A DNA stretch of 64,000 nt from Mangifera indica (lineage: Eukaryota > Streptophyta > Magnoliopsida > Sapindales > Anacardiaceae). The position numbers and the translations under genes are program-made. Each line of letters starts with the position of its first letter. Position 1 is the first letter of the stretch. A model generated the notes under the pieces. The model made no database searches. It had not been told where the DNA came from and was given only the letters and a program-made list of their open reading frames with translations. Below are positions 48,262-60,224 of this stretch, in pieces. The stretch spans positions 11,870,138 to 11,934,137 of the forward strand of contig NC_058144.1 of NCBI RefSeq assembly GCF_011075055.1, written 5' to 3'.

Positions 48262-50170
48262 TTAATTCGTCGAGCAGTATGTAAACATTGTGGTTCTTAT
48301 TTAACATATGCAGTACAAGTGGGATGAGACATCTTTGTCGACATGTTACTGATTACTATAAAAAAATTCTTTGTGAGCTTAGAGGACAAAAACAAATTGT
48401 ATTCATCAGATCGCAATCCGATGGTTTAGGTGCCACTTCAACAGGAGGTCCGAGCGATTTCGGACATATGAGAGAAATATTGACTTTTACATACGATCAA
48501 ATGAAGATGCAAGATTACACGGTCAGATACGTAATTGCTTCTGATCAACCTTTTAGTTATGCAGAAGATGAAATTTTAGAATGAATGATGCAAAATAGTA
48601 TTCAACCAGCATTTAAAAGAATTATTAGGTCAACTTTTAGTTCAGATATATTGAAAAATTATGAATTAATGAAAACAAAAATTATTGGAGAATTAAGTAA
48701 TTTTAATAGTGTTATTTCCATAACTTCTGATTTATGGATTACTATAAATCAACATATAAGGTATCTTTGTGCAACTGCCTATTATATTAATTCTAACTGG
48801 TAATTATGCAAAAAAATTATTGCATTTAGAAATTTAGAATATCCGCATGATGGTCTTACAATTTATCGTGCATTAGCAAATATTTTTGAGGAATATAAAA
48901 TTAATAATTCTATTTTTTCAATTACTTTTGGTAATGCTAAAAATAATAATAAAATTATTGAATATATGTATAATCATTTTTATCCTCCATTTAATGAAAA
49001 ATTATTTCATATTAAGTGTACATGCCATATTATTAATTTAATCGCTCAAGAAGGCTTGAGCTTGGCTAAAAACCATTTAAAAGTAATTAGACATGTTATT
49101 GCATACATTTCATCATCCTCATCATAGGTACAAACATATCATCAATTATATAGATCAATAGGGTTGAGAAGAAAAAAATTAAAAATAGATATTAAAACTA
49201 AGTGGAATTCAACATATCTCATATTGAAAGCATGCGAAGGGTATGAAGTTTCTATAACACGATACCCTAAACCCTAAACCAAAAGTTTCGGTGGATCTTA
49301 TTTTTTTAACAAATCAAGATTGGAAAATAGCTATGGCTTTAATGAACTTGTTAGAGCCATTGAGGACAGCCACAGATCATTGCTCAGACGTGTATTATCC
49401 AATAACTTATTCTATAATATATAATATGGTAGAAATGAGTGATATTTTTAAAGAATATAGGTATTATCACTCTCATAATACTTTTTAAAATATATGTATG
49501 CAAATGGAACAAAAATTTAAAAAATATTGGAGTGAAATTCCTTTACTTTATTCTTCAGCTATTCTTTTAGATCCTAAGATAAAAACTAATAGATTACAAA
49601 ATTTATTTGATGTTATTAATGAAAATTTGTCAATTAATAACAATGTAAATTTTGTTGAATATGTTCAAGATTTTTTACTTGTTATGTATAGTATTTATGA
49701 ACAAAAATATAGAAAAACTAGACAAAGTTCTACACCAAAGGTAAGTTCTGGTAGTTCAGATAAAAAAAAGTCACGCATATGGTCTCTGTTACGCAAAGGT
49801 AAACAAACTGCTAGTCAAAGTACAAATTATAGTCAATTTTATAATTATATTAATATTAACCATTATCTTAAAATTGTTCAAAGATATAATGCTGAAAAAC
49901 TAGATGCTTTGGCATGGTGGAAAGACAAAGCAAAAACTTTTCCTGTGCTTACAACCATGGCCCGAGATCTACTAACATCTCTTGTGTCAACTGTAGCATT
50001 AGAATCCGCTTTTAGTGTATGTGGATACATGCTGGATGATAGGCAATCTAATTTACATTCAAATATGTTCGAAATGATCATATGCATGAAGGATTAAGTC
50101 AAAACTGATTTCAAATTACAGAATCGTGTGGCAGAAGATGTCTTTGAAGAATTCAGAGATTTGGATGTAT
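48262..50170 (+). pseudogene. hAT transposase (RICESLEEPER/DAYSLEEPER-like), decayed
   Basis: A BED zinc finger is visible as CKHCGSYLTY and, after a one-base shift, GMRHLCRHV (48274-48345). Then follow TSDLWIT (48725), an IKTKWNSTYLILKA segment (49195), KKYWSEIPLLYSSAILLDPK (49520-49585, catalytic-domain end) and the C-terminal hAT dimerisation region LDALAWWKDKAKTFPVL to STVALESAFSVCG (49890-50020). It has at least four stops or frameshifts. The normal product cuts and moves hAT elements. Confidence 0.85.
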
Positions 50171-50617
50171 AAGATGAGTAGATAAATGTTATATAATAGA
50201 TATATTTTATTTATGTTTTGTAATTTATACAATATGTAAATTAATTTATTTGTATTATGTTATCAATTTATGTTATTTTTCATCATGTAACTATGGTATT
50301 CCTCCGTCATAAGTGAGAGATTATAAATAAAATATTCGGGGTACTATCCTCGGTTTTAATAATTGAAAAATAATTTGTGTTTAAAAATTTTAATTGAATT
50401 TTTTTTTAAAATATTGATTAAATGGGCTAGCCCAGCCCAATTAAAGCTTAACCCGACCTAATTAAGGCCCGTTATTATATAGGTCGGACATTTATATATC
50501 AATGGGCCAACCTAGCCCGAAGGCCCATTACTGTTTGGGCCTCGAGCTTGACCCAACCAATTAACTCAATGGGTCGAACCGAAGTCGACCCAACCCATTG
50601 ACACTTTTACTGGAAGA

Positions 50618-51500
50618 TTTGGATGAGTTTGATAATTGTGGAAAGGATCGAGCAACCATTATAGCCACAACTAAAGTAGACATACTAGAGTGTCTCTTTT
50701 GAAGGTGTTCTTTGCGAAGGAGAAGATCATATAATTCATCAAAAGGGGTGAATGGACAAAAATATAGTGAAGTGATGAAAAATTGGTACTCGGGACCTAA
50801 ACCATCAATGATATACTTCATAAAAGCAGTATCCGAAATAGGAAACCTAACTATAGTAAGTGAGTCAAATATAGACTTGGCATCAATGAGATAATCAACC
50901 ATTATCTAATTGGAAGATTTTTGAAGAGTGTGTAACTTGCATGGTTGGATCGAAGATGAACCCTAGAAATTGGATTGAGATGTCAATCAAGTAGATACCA
51001 AGCTTTAATAGTTGTAACATAAGGTAACCACAAAGACTGAACAATTGTGGTAGAAACCGTCGATTTAATCCAAGTCAAAACTAATCAATCAACTAACAAC
51101 CAATGTGAATGAGCCGAATTGGGAGTACCATTGAGAGGGAAGGGTGGTGGAGGTCACGCATCACTGATAATTATATTATGTAGATCATGAATGGTAAGAA
51201 AATCTAGAAATTGGGACTTCCATGGGTAGTAAGTACATGCACGATGAGAAAAGAAAGAGAACTGCTAATACTAACCGTTGTAGGCAATGAAAGCAGCACA
51301 AAAAATAAACAAGTAGTGAAAGAATTAGCCACCATGGTGGGAAAATGTGGTGGTGTCACAAGAGGTGAGACCACTAATGGAGATTTAAGAATAATGGTTA
51401 TTGGTAATGGAAATCTAGGAGGTAGACTATCGGAGCTACCATGAGGGAAGGAATTTGGGATTCTACCATTGGAAAAGCAACACATGTTGGCTAGAGATCT
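50618..51500 (-). pseudogene. copia gag (UBN2-type) fragment
   Basis: The open piece at 50561-50902 includes MVDYLIDAKSIFDSL, FMKYIIDGLGPEYQFF and DELYDLLLRKEHLQKR, typical of copia gag of the Ale/Retrofit group. Upstream text (YLLD and RVHLRSNHASY-like phrases, about 50905-51020) lies in another frame. It continues on the other side of the hAT insertion at 47507 with NNRYFRGKNKNGHG. Confidence 0.85.
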
Positions 51501-51829
51501 AGTTGTGTTGGCAAAAAAAGAGCAATAAGAGAAGAAACTTAATCATATGCGATGTAGTAGGAAGAGAGACTTTCATTAGCGATGACAAATAGAGAAGGAC
51601 ATTCAATCTAAGAGGAAAAGCTAACAACTCTTGAGAAGAGAAGAGAGGCACAACAATGGCGACACGAATAAATGAGGTATCGCATTATAAGTAAGCTGTT
51701 AGGAAGAGAAAACATTAGTGATAAAAGGTACAATCAACGTCAGTCTAGTCTCAAGTGTGAAGATCTATCAGAGATAGAGGAAGAAAACGATCAACTGGTG
51801 AGCGATAATATGAGGAAAAGAGGGACATT

Positions 51830-52010
51830 GTAAAGTTCTAAAAGTGAGGGGTGGTGACATAAGACTAAAAAATTTGAGGTGGTCAATTAAAATTTGTCAA
51901 AGTGCAAAAAGAAAACCTTAAAAATAGGGGAGAAATGTTAATTTTTTAAAACTGAAAATAAAAAAAGGTTTAGGGGAAGGGGGAATGCAAATTTTAAAGT
52001 TGGGATTTTA
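51830..52010. other. Arm-like segment resembling the MITE family, in copia leader
   Basis: It contains AAACCTTAAAAATAGGGGAG, TTTTTTAAAACTG and GGAAGGGGGAATGCAAATTT, which recall the inner right arm of MITE copy 1. Without a second arm or duplication it stays a resemblance. Confidence 0.3.
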
Positions 52011-52027
52011 GCTGTTCTAATACTATA

Positions 52028-52225
52028 TAAGAGTTATGAACAAGGGTATAAACTAAATGAATATTATTGACTAATTGTTGTACAATTTATAATATTACAA
52101 TATGATCTAAAAGTAATCTAAAGCCTATGAAATAGGGAAATAATATACACCAGATCAAAAACAAAATCAAAACAAATTAACTAGAGTCAAATCAAATCAG
52201 AATTTGACAGAATAGGAAGAAAACA
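52028..52225 (-). repeat. 5' LTR of the minus-strand copia element
   Basis: About 198 bp. On the minus strand it begins TGTTTTCTTCCTATTCTGTC and ends near CATAACTCTTATATA. A degenerate tRNA-Met primer site follows in element orientation (52027-52012). Confidence 0.65.
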
Positions 52226-53700
52226 TTTTTGTGTATGATGAAAGAGCACAATGTTAAAAGGAAAAAAATTTCATGATATTTTTATTTTGGATATAAATCA
52301 ACTAAAACATTGTCGTTTTGATTAATACACATTAAAATAACAATATTTTAGTTTTTTTTTACTAACTACAATGTCAAGCTAAGCTTAAAGCTTGATTCAA
52401 GTTGAAACCTGAGTTGAACTTAAGTTTGTCTTCTTTCAATTAAACAACTTTGAATTGAGTTCAAACTCCATTTAAATTGAACCGAGCTCGACATTGGCTC
52501 TAATCCAACCCTATTTTGTACTATAGAATAAAATGGATTGCATGATAAAGGAAAACAGTGCAAAAGGAGAATGAACCTGACTAGATAGGTTTTGAATAGA
52601 AACATGTTAGGATTGAATCCGAACGGCAATAGCTTGGTCTAAGAAATTAACTAGGCTTGATTCAATTCAAATTCAAATAGGAAGATTTGGTTCATTTTCT
52701 TTGGTGACATATCAATATCAAACTATTGACTTACCTAGTTTAGTGGTTGTGAGGTCAATCACTAGATCTAGACTATGATTTACTCGATGTGGTTGATTCA
52801 ACCTCAAAGGAGTGGTTCGACTTGAATGAAGTTTCTCATTACCAAAAAAATAAAATTGGTTTATTTTTTAAACTAAACTATTTTTATTTAAACTAAATTC
52901 AAATCAGAGGGTGTTTGAACTTGTAGCCACCCTTAAAACCTGTGATAGTTGGTTCAACTTCGAATTTTTATATTTTAGAAACTACTCAATTTTGATTCCT
53001 GTTTTTAGTAGTGTATTCAAAGTTGCTCACATTGTAGAGATTAACTTTAACACTAAAATTAATTGTCGATAACCTCTCTTAAACACATTACTATCAAAAT
53101 CAAATGTTAACTTGAAAATTTAAGATGCTAATTTATTGAGAATTCTCCTTAAAATTTTCTTATTTTCAATGGTATTATCATTTATTGATACAAATAAATT
53201 TTATTTTATCTTTCTTGGGCTTAAAATAAGTAATAAAATTATGTGTATATATTTTTTATTGTACAATTTGATACAAAGATGATATGTTATTATATAATTG
53301 GGTGACATTAAATTAATAATAAAGTAACATGCAATTACATAATGACACATCGTTTGCATATCAAATTATATATTTAAAAGTATATACACATAAGATTGTT
53401 CTAAAATAAAAGTGTTGTTCGAATTTGATTATGTTTATAGAATTCCCTACTTAAACATTAATTCAAGGTTGTTTTGGTAATTGCAATTTTGTTAACATTT
53501 TTATAGTAAAACACCCAAAAGGTGACGCTTGATTTATAGACATAAAAGATTACTTCGATACTCTATCTTTATTATTGAGATTACTTTGCTTTGTTTGTTA
53601 GGTAATAAAATATATCGATAATCTTATATTATTAATGGTGATATGACAAATGATATAAAAGGTAATGTGATATGACAAGTGGTATAAGAGATAATCTAAT
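52226..53700. other. Spacer with a MITE-like segment
   Basis: 52375-52515 contains AAGCTTGATTCAAGTTGAA, GAACCGAGCTCG and a CTCTAATCCAACCCTA end that recall the 30791-31094 MITE, but a left end was not located. 53030-53700 is AT-rich without features. Confidence 0.4.
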
Positions 53701-53935
53701 TATTGCAACCTGGACTTGGCTATAGGCCAGTTTGTCCCGTGAACTGGAATTGGAACCAACAGAATCGAAACTGAAACCGGATTTTGATGGTTTGGTTCTA
53801 ATTTATCTAATTTTAAACCGTAAAACTGCCAGTTCACATCCAGTTTATGAACTGACGGTTTACATCTTCTGAACCGATAACTTTATTTTTTTGAATTTTT
53901 TTATTTTTTAAATTAAAAAAAAAGGTTTAAAATCT

Positions 53936-54035
53936 TTTGTAGGGGACTGTTGGTACCCTACATATTTCAAAATTTTTTGCAAGGGACCACTGGTCCCCTG
54001 CATTTTGCAAACTTTTTGCAGGGGACCAAAAATTC
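53936..54035. repeat. Tandem GGGGACC repeat in hAT 2
   Basis: About three irregular units of roughly 33-45 bp carry TTTTGCAGGGGACC and GGTCCCCTGCA-type motifs between about 53936 and 54035. They lie just upstream of the transposase region. Confidence 0.5.
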
Positions 54036-54528
54036 TGAATTTTGTTTTCACCCCCACTTTTTAAAATTTTTTCTATATATATCAATTCAATCTCTCAACT
54101 CTCCCACTAAATCCTTCAAACTCTCTCATTTACTATCATTATCATTCTTTCAATTCTTAATATTCTTCAACCTTTCAATCAAATTCTCTCAAATTTAATT
54201 AAATTCTTTCTTTATTAATTATTAATTGCAATTTGTATTTTTATTATACAATTCATAATTAATTATAGAATTTATTCTTATAATTAATTTTATTTATTAT
54301 TTATTATTATCTTTCATAATTAATCATATAATTTATTTATATAATTAAATTTATTTATTATAAAAAAATTGTAAGTAGTGAAAATTCTTCTGGTAATAAG
54401 AGATTGGTCAATATTCACATATATCAAATGTGAATGAAAATCAATTTATAGATGATTTTTCAATACAAGAAAGTAAAAACCACTATGTAGAGGTGAAGCA
54501 GCCACAATAACATCAATAACAGGTAGAG

Positions 54529-56480
54529 ATGGAACAACAGTTTCAAAAAATTCCTACCTCTGATATTTTCAAGATTTATTTCAAGAAAATACAAAAAGAA
54601 GATGATAATTTTGAAGTTGCTTGTAATTATTGTAAGCAAATTTATAAATTCAAACAAGGAGGTGGATACGAGACGTTCAAAAGACACTTAGAGTCGAAAC
54701 ATCTAGAAAAATAGGGTAAAGTCGAGGCCAAACACAAATAACTGGGTATGGTTCTACACATAAATCTTTATTTATTTATAGTGATAATAAAAGTAAGGAA
54801 GAATTTGCAAAAATGGTAGCAATAGATCATTTAACATTTAGTTTTAGTGAAAATTTAGGTTTTAATAATTATTGTAAAACTACATTAAATCTTATACATA
54901 AAACTATTCCAAGAAACACATTAAAAAGAACATTATTTAGTGTATATAAAAAACAAAAAAGAGAATTAATTCAATTTTTTACAAATTTTGATGGACGTGT
55001 ATCTATATGTAGTGATATTTGGAGTAACTATTAGCAAGTTTAGTTTTATATAGGTATAACTTGTCATTGGATAGATGACATTTTTCAATTACAAAAAAAT
55101 TTTTTAGCATTTAGAGTGTTTGATGACGAACATACGGTTGATAATATTTATAGAATAATTAAAGGAATATTAGAAGAATATAAATTAGTTTATAAAATTT
55201 TTTCAATTTCATTTGATAATGCACATTAAAATATAGCCTCAATAACTAATTTAATTAAAATTTGTAAACCCAATTTAGGTGGTAGATTTTTTCATATTAG
55301 ATGTGCATGTCATGTATTAAATTTATGTATACATGATATTTTCTTAATAATTATATTAGTTCAATAAAAACAACAATTTCATTTTTATAGATACATCCCA
55401 AATTATGAAAGAATGAGGTAAATTTTGTAAACAACATAATAGAAGACTAAAAAGATTTTCTAAAGATGTGTCGACTTGTTGGAATTCAACATATGAATTC
55501 TTCAATGAGTCTTTTGATTATAGAAATTTATTGTGCTCATTTATTTCACAATATGTGCCACAAGTTACATTATATCCCCAACATTGAGATTTTTATAAAA
55601 CAATTTTAAATGTATTAAAAAAATTTGATAATGTAACTTATACTTTAAGTGGGGTTTATTATCATACTTCTCATTTGTTTTAAATAAAGCCGTTAATATT
55701 ATTGGGGCTTTACGGGAAGCCGAACAAGATATTATTCTTGAAGAAGCTATTGTTTTAATGAAAAAAATGGCTAACTTACTATAAAACAATTCCAGAAATT
55801 TTTTTTGTTGCTTGTTTTTTTGATCTTAGGTTTAAATTAGATGATGTTACAGATTATTTGATATTATATTATGAATGTTTGCAATTAGATTGTGAGGATG
55901 AAGTTAATATTCTATTAACTATAACTAACATTATGAATTTAATTAAAGAAATTTATGTTGAATATTCATTAATTTATGGTAACCAAGGTGGTTTTTCTTT
56001 CCCTCTACCCCCTATTGCCCCATCATCAACCTAAAATATGAGTTATGATGACCGTATTATGATGCAAAGGGCAAAAGACCAAGAAGAACATTAGGCTCCA
56101 CCTCGGAGCTTGATATTTATTTAACTACTATTTTTGAGTTTGGTAAAACAATATAGGTAAAGACTTTCCAGTTCTGGAATGGTGGAGTCGACATGTATCA
56201 ACCTTTCTAACATTAACAACTATTGTTAAACAAGTTTTGATAACACTAGTATCAACTGTCGCAATAGAACAAACTTTTAGTCAAGAGAGCAATATATTGG
56301 ATGAGAGCCGATCAAGTTTGACTCCAGAATTTATTGAAGCCCAAATATGCATGGACGATTAGACATGAGCTGAATTACACCAACAAGATATAAAAGTGGA
56401 CTTCAATGAAGAATCGCTTGATTTAACTACGGATAGTTCGATGACGAGAAATAATAATCAAGATAGTGAAGGCGAATGAT
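54529..56480 (+). pseudogene. hAT transposase 2, decayed
   Basis: BED zinc finger at 54565-54705 (ACNYCKQIYKF, then FKRHLESKHLEK) with its C-x2-C and H-x4-H set complete. Next come FSFSENLGFNNY (54830-54865), FDGRVSICSDIW (54988-55020), a CHVLNLC-like segment (about 55308-55330), and the C-terminal dimerisation region FPVLEWWSRHVSTFLTL to STVAIEQTFS (56165-56280), LDESRSSLTPEFIEAQICM (56298-56355). Stops at 54713, 55033, 55227 and others inactivate it. It is a different lineage from hAT 1, more like the classic Ac/Tam3-type BED transposases of plants. Confidence 0.82.
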
Positions 56481-56840
56481 AAGGTAAGGGGGTACTGCTA
56501 ACTATCGGATATGCAAAGGTAAGAGAACTACGTAAACTATGATTCTTCTAAACCCCAAGAAGATACGTAAGAAGCTTAATTGAAAAATTAAGTCTAAACA
56601 TTTTTTTTAATTTTCAATTATTGTAATTAATAATTTAAAAATTAAATCAAAATCTTGTATTAGAATTGACGATTCAATATTGGTTTCGAACCGAGGTCAT
56701 GAACTGGAACCATCGATTCTGAACTGGTTACAAACCGTCCTATTACGATTTTGATTTAGAGTTCTTATTTTTTTGAACCGTGAACCAATGGTTTCAAACC
56801 GAAACCACCGGTTTATGAATCGTGGCCAGGACTATCACAA

Positions 56841-59800
56841 CCCTCTTATTTATTAAAATACTACCAAAATTATATTAATTTTTAAAAATTTTTATTTTTA
56901 CTTATTAATTTTTATGATAAAAATATCTCTATTTTTAATTGATACAACAAATAAGATAAAAAAGGATTTTAGAATAATTATATTTAAGTGTTTTTATTTT
57001 AATATTTTTTATTACTTATAATTAAATACAATAATTATTAATAGTTATCACATATAACAATAGTTTATATTTAATATTTTTAAATAATATATTTTTATGA
57101 TAATTTTTTATTAATATTTTATTTTTAATAATAAAAAATTAATTGAAACCATTGCACTCTGAAAATAAAAAATAACTACTTATTGATGAAATTTCTCAAT
57201 CTTTCATGTTTAGGGCCGTTTGATTTTAGAAATATTTTATTATTAAAATTAAAAAATTATCTTAAAGATAAATTACTTTGAAGATTATTGAGTATAAATT
57301 ATTATTATATTTTATAAGATTTTATAAAAATGAGTAGGTATAAATAATTATTATGTTTAATTAGAGATAGTAAAAGAATACTAGTATATTATTTTACTTA
57401 AATATCCTTAAGTATAATTATTCTAAAATATTTTTATATTACTTGTTATAATAATTAAAATTAAAATTATTTTTATCCTTAGAAAATTAATAAATAAATG
57501 ATATATTATAATAAAATTAAGATTACATTGATAATATTTTAATATATAAAGTAAAGATGATAATTATATTATTTTTTAAATTATCATTGATAATAAAAAA
57601 TTACTGAAATATTTTATTATTTATAAATCAAATAATATAATGTAAACAATAAAATATAAAAAATAGTGTTTAATTTTCTTAATCGAATACACTCTTAAAA
57701 TATTTATTACAAAGGACAATGAAATAATAAAATGTGAATGTGAAAGCAGATAAAATTTCAACACTTCAGGTTTTACCAATATTTCAAAATATTTAATGTA
57801 TGGATTTTAAGAAAAAATAAATCCACATCATAAATGTCAAAAACCTTGGGAAACAGAAATTTGAGTAACACGTGCTCATAGAACCACTTGTTGGCGCGTG
57901 AAAAGTGAATTTAAAGGTGCAATTCAAAAAGAAGTCCCATGTGCATTACTGAAATCACTCAACTTAACTGCCGTCCAAATTATATAATTTAAATTACAGC
58001 TAATGTAATCCTTATAATATTATTACAATTAATTACTATAAATCATGATTATGCTCTTTAATCAATACTTATTGATATTTGACAGTGACAGAAATTGTCC
58101 CAAAACATGCTTTTTTTATTTTAATTTAATAAAAAAATGAATTGTGAGTTTGAAATTGAAGTACATGAGTTATAAAAACATTTTATGGTAATTTCTCACT
58201 TAATTTTATTGAGTGGATGGACAGTGGCACGTGAAAGTTGTGGAACTAATCTTTGGGCATTTAAACTTGGGATGAATTGAGCACGCTTGGTCAACACATT
58301 CATGCATTGCACCCTACAAGCTTGAAGATTCCTCTGCTGTTCTGTTGACTTTCTGTTCCATTCTCTTTGGTTCTATTTTGCTATTTTATTTATATATTAA
58401 TTATTATCATTCTCATCTCATCTTGTTTGTGCTTAATTTAGAGGCAATTTATTTATTTATTTCTTTATATTAACTAAAATTATTGACTATTTGATATTAT
58501 TCAATTTTTTTAATCATAAAATGGCCCTAATTATTCTATTAAATTTAAATAATAATTCCTTTTATAAAATCTAAAATATTATGAGATAAATGGTGAATGC
58601 TTAAATCACTTGAAAAGCGAATTAACTTAAGATTATAATTTGATTTATTTAATATTTAATAAATAAAAGTGGTGTAGGGTTTTTCACATGGGACACGTGC
58701 TCCAACAAATAAAATGACAAGGGTATTTCAATCATGCGCATCAAGCAAAACGTGTCATATTTTTTTTATTTAATTTTATTATATCCAAACAAACTGTGGG
58801 GAATCGCTCTAATATTTAATAAGGAGCAATCAAGGGAGACGACACAATTATCTCTCGTGACGCCAACGCGTCCCTTTTTTTTAAATTATTTTTTTTATAT
58901 CGTTTTCAACGCCACTCCCGATAAATATTATCTCATTATATTTAAAAAAAGGAAATTAATTGGCTAGTGTTGAGAGTGAGACAGATACCCGATTATTTGA
59001 AAAAGTCCCCGCCGATGTTTTAATATCCTCGGAGGCAGACACGCGCCCGATTTTTTTTAACTTACCCAAAAAAGGATAAAAATTAAACTATATATTTTAT
59101 TATTTACATTTTTAAATATACTATAATATTCAAATAAATTCGAGAAAATTGAAAAAAAAAATGTAATCCTTCCATACCTTTTGAAGATAAAATTGGTGAA
59201 TTAATTCTAGACATGTCTAAGGGGTTAGATCGGGTCATGCCTCGCTTATTTAGCACAATTCATGAAGGCACGGTTCTTTATTGTAATGAGTCATGAAAAA
59301 TTTTAAAAATTTGCAAATTAAAAGGTTTTGTTTTATCTATTATTTCTCACTTAAATTTCTTAAATTAAAACATTTTTATAATGATATATAAGAATAAAGG
59401 TTTGATTTTATTTTTAATTATTTCTATAAGGTCTCTCTTATATTATTTACACTACACTAATTCTTTTTTATTTGAGCTTATAAAAATGAATTCGTCTTAA
59501 TCATTTAAATTTTTTTCGTTTAGATCATATTAAAGTTTTCCCATTATTTAAGTATTTAAAAAGAAAAAATAATTAACAAAATTGTAAAAATAAAATGAAA
59601 ATTAATTTGTTAGATATAATTAAATTTTGATTAAGAAAGTTTGAGATCGAGAGATTAAAAAAAGTTTTGAGTTACTAGGAAGTGAAGTTTTTTTACTAAA
59701 ATTTTAGAGTTTTTTTTAATTAAAATATGAATATAAATAATAAAAATACACAAATGATTTTATATTATTTGAACATAAATAAAAAATATAATTTTGACAG

Positions 59801-60224
59801 TCATCTTACCATTTTTGAAATACTGTCATCGGATTTATTAATTTAAAAGTGAATATAAATTAGTAATATCTAATAATTTATTTTAAACAAACTATTTTAT
59901 TAAAAAAACCGAATCGGACATGACATAACCCACAACATTGCTAGTCGTACCACAAACTCGATGGGTTAAGCCAAGGCCAGCTTGTTAATATCTTTAATTA
60001 ATAGTATTCAGTTTCAAATAAAATTATATCAACATATATTTTTTTCGTGAGTTAGATTATGATATGCTAAACCATATTAATTTAGAGTTCGTTGTATGTT
60101 AGTATTCAAATCTTTTAGTAATGGATAGAAAATATAGCAAGTTCATAGCAATTTTTATAGTCTTAAAAAATAGTAATCTTGAATTCAAATAAAGCTGACA
60201 TAACATTCTAAACTTAAACACAAT
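56841..60224. other. AT-rich spacer, no supported gene
   Basis: Extremely AT-rich at 56860-57780. Between 57865 and 58760 three ACACGTG/CACGTG-type G-box words (57870, 58228, 58690) occur, which might hint at a former promoter, but no coding region follows on either side. 59040-60200 shows nothing recognisable. Confidence 0.5.

Larger units (their letters stand above)
47508..50609 (+). mobile_element. Decayed autonomous hAT transposon 1, nested in copia gag
   Basis: Ends TAGAAATGTCAATTGG and, reversed, TAAAAGTGTCAATGGG are inverted repeats. Flanks TTGGAAGA (47500-47507) and CTGGAAGA (50610-50617) match at 7 of 8, as expected for hAT. Joining the flanks restores the copia gag text SNSSKSS-SNNRYFRGKN. 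Subterminal regions are rich in GGCCC/GGGCC motifs. The interior encodes a broken transposase. Confidence 0.88.
43900..52225 (-). mobile_element. Decayed copia retrotransposon with both LTRs, split by a hAT element
   Basis: Reading the minus strand from right to left: short 5' LTR (about 52028-52225), a degenerate tRNA-Met primer site (about 52012-52027), gag (about 51500-50618 and 47507-47420), GAG-pre-integrase and integrase (about 46950-45960), reverse transcriptase (45563-44981, with SCHWVYKVKHH, YGLKQVPRVWYHRL and YVDDLVVIG), RNase H (about 44721-44110) and 3' LTR (about 43900-44098). The two LTRs share CTATTTCATAGGCTTTA and ATTATTTCCC. The wording and ~200-bp LTRs fit the Ale/Retrofit group. 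Many stops make it inactive. A 3.1-kb hAT element interrupts gag at 47508-50609. Confidence 0.85.
53709..56832 (+). mobile_element. Decayed autonomous hAT transposon 2 (about 3.1 kb)
   Basis: Subterminal regions on both sides (about 53725-53880 and 56660-56830) are packed with GAACCG, AACCGG and GAACTGG motifs in opposite orientation. Possible ends are CCTGGACTTGGCTATAGG and, reversed, GTCCTGGCCACGATTC. Flanks TATTGCAA (53701-53708) and TATCACAA (56833-56840) match at 6 of 8. The interior encodes a broken hAT transposase. The exact ends are less certain than for hAT 1. Confidence 0.75.

Noticed and set aside
57865..58760. Cluster of CACGTG words as a stress-responsive promoter
   Set aside because: No gene begins nearby on either strand, and three such words in 900 bp can occur by chance.
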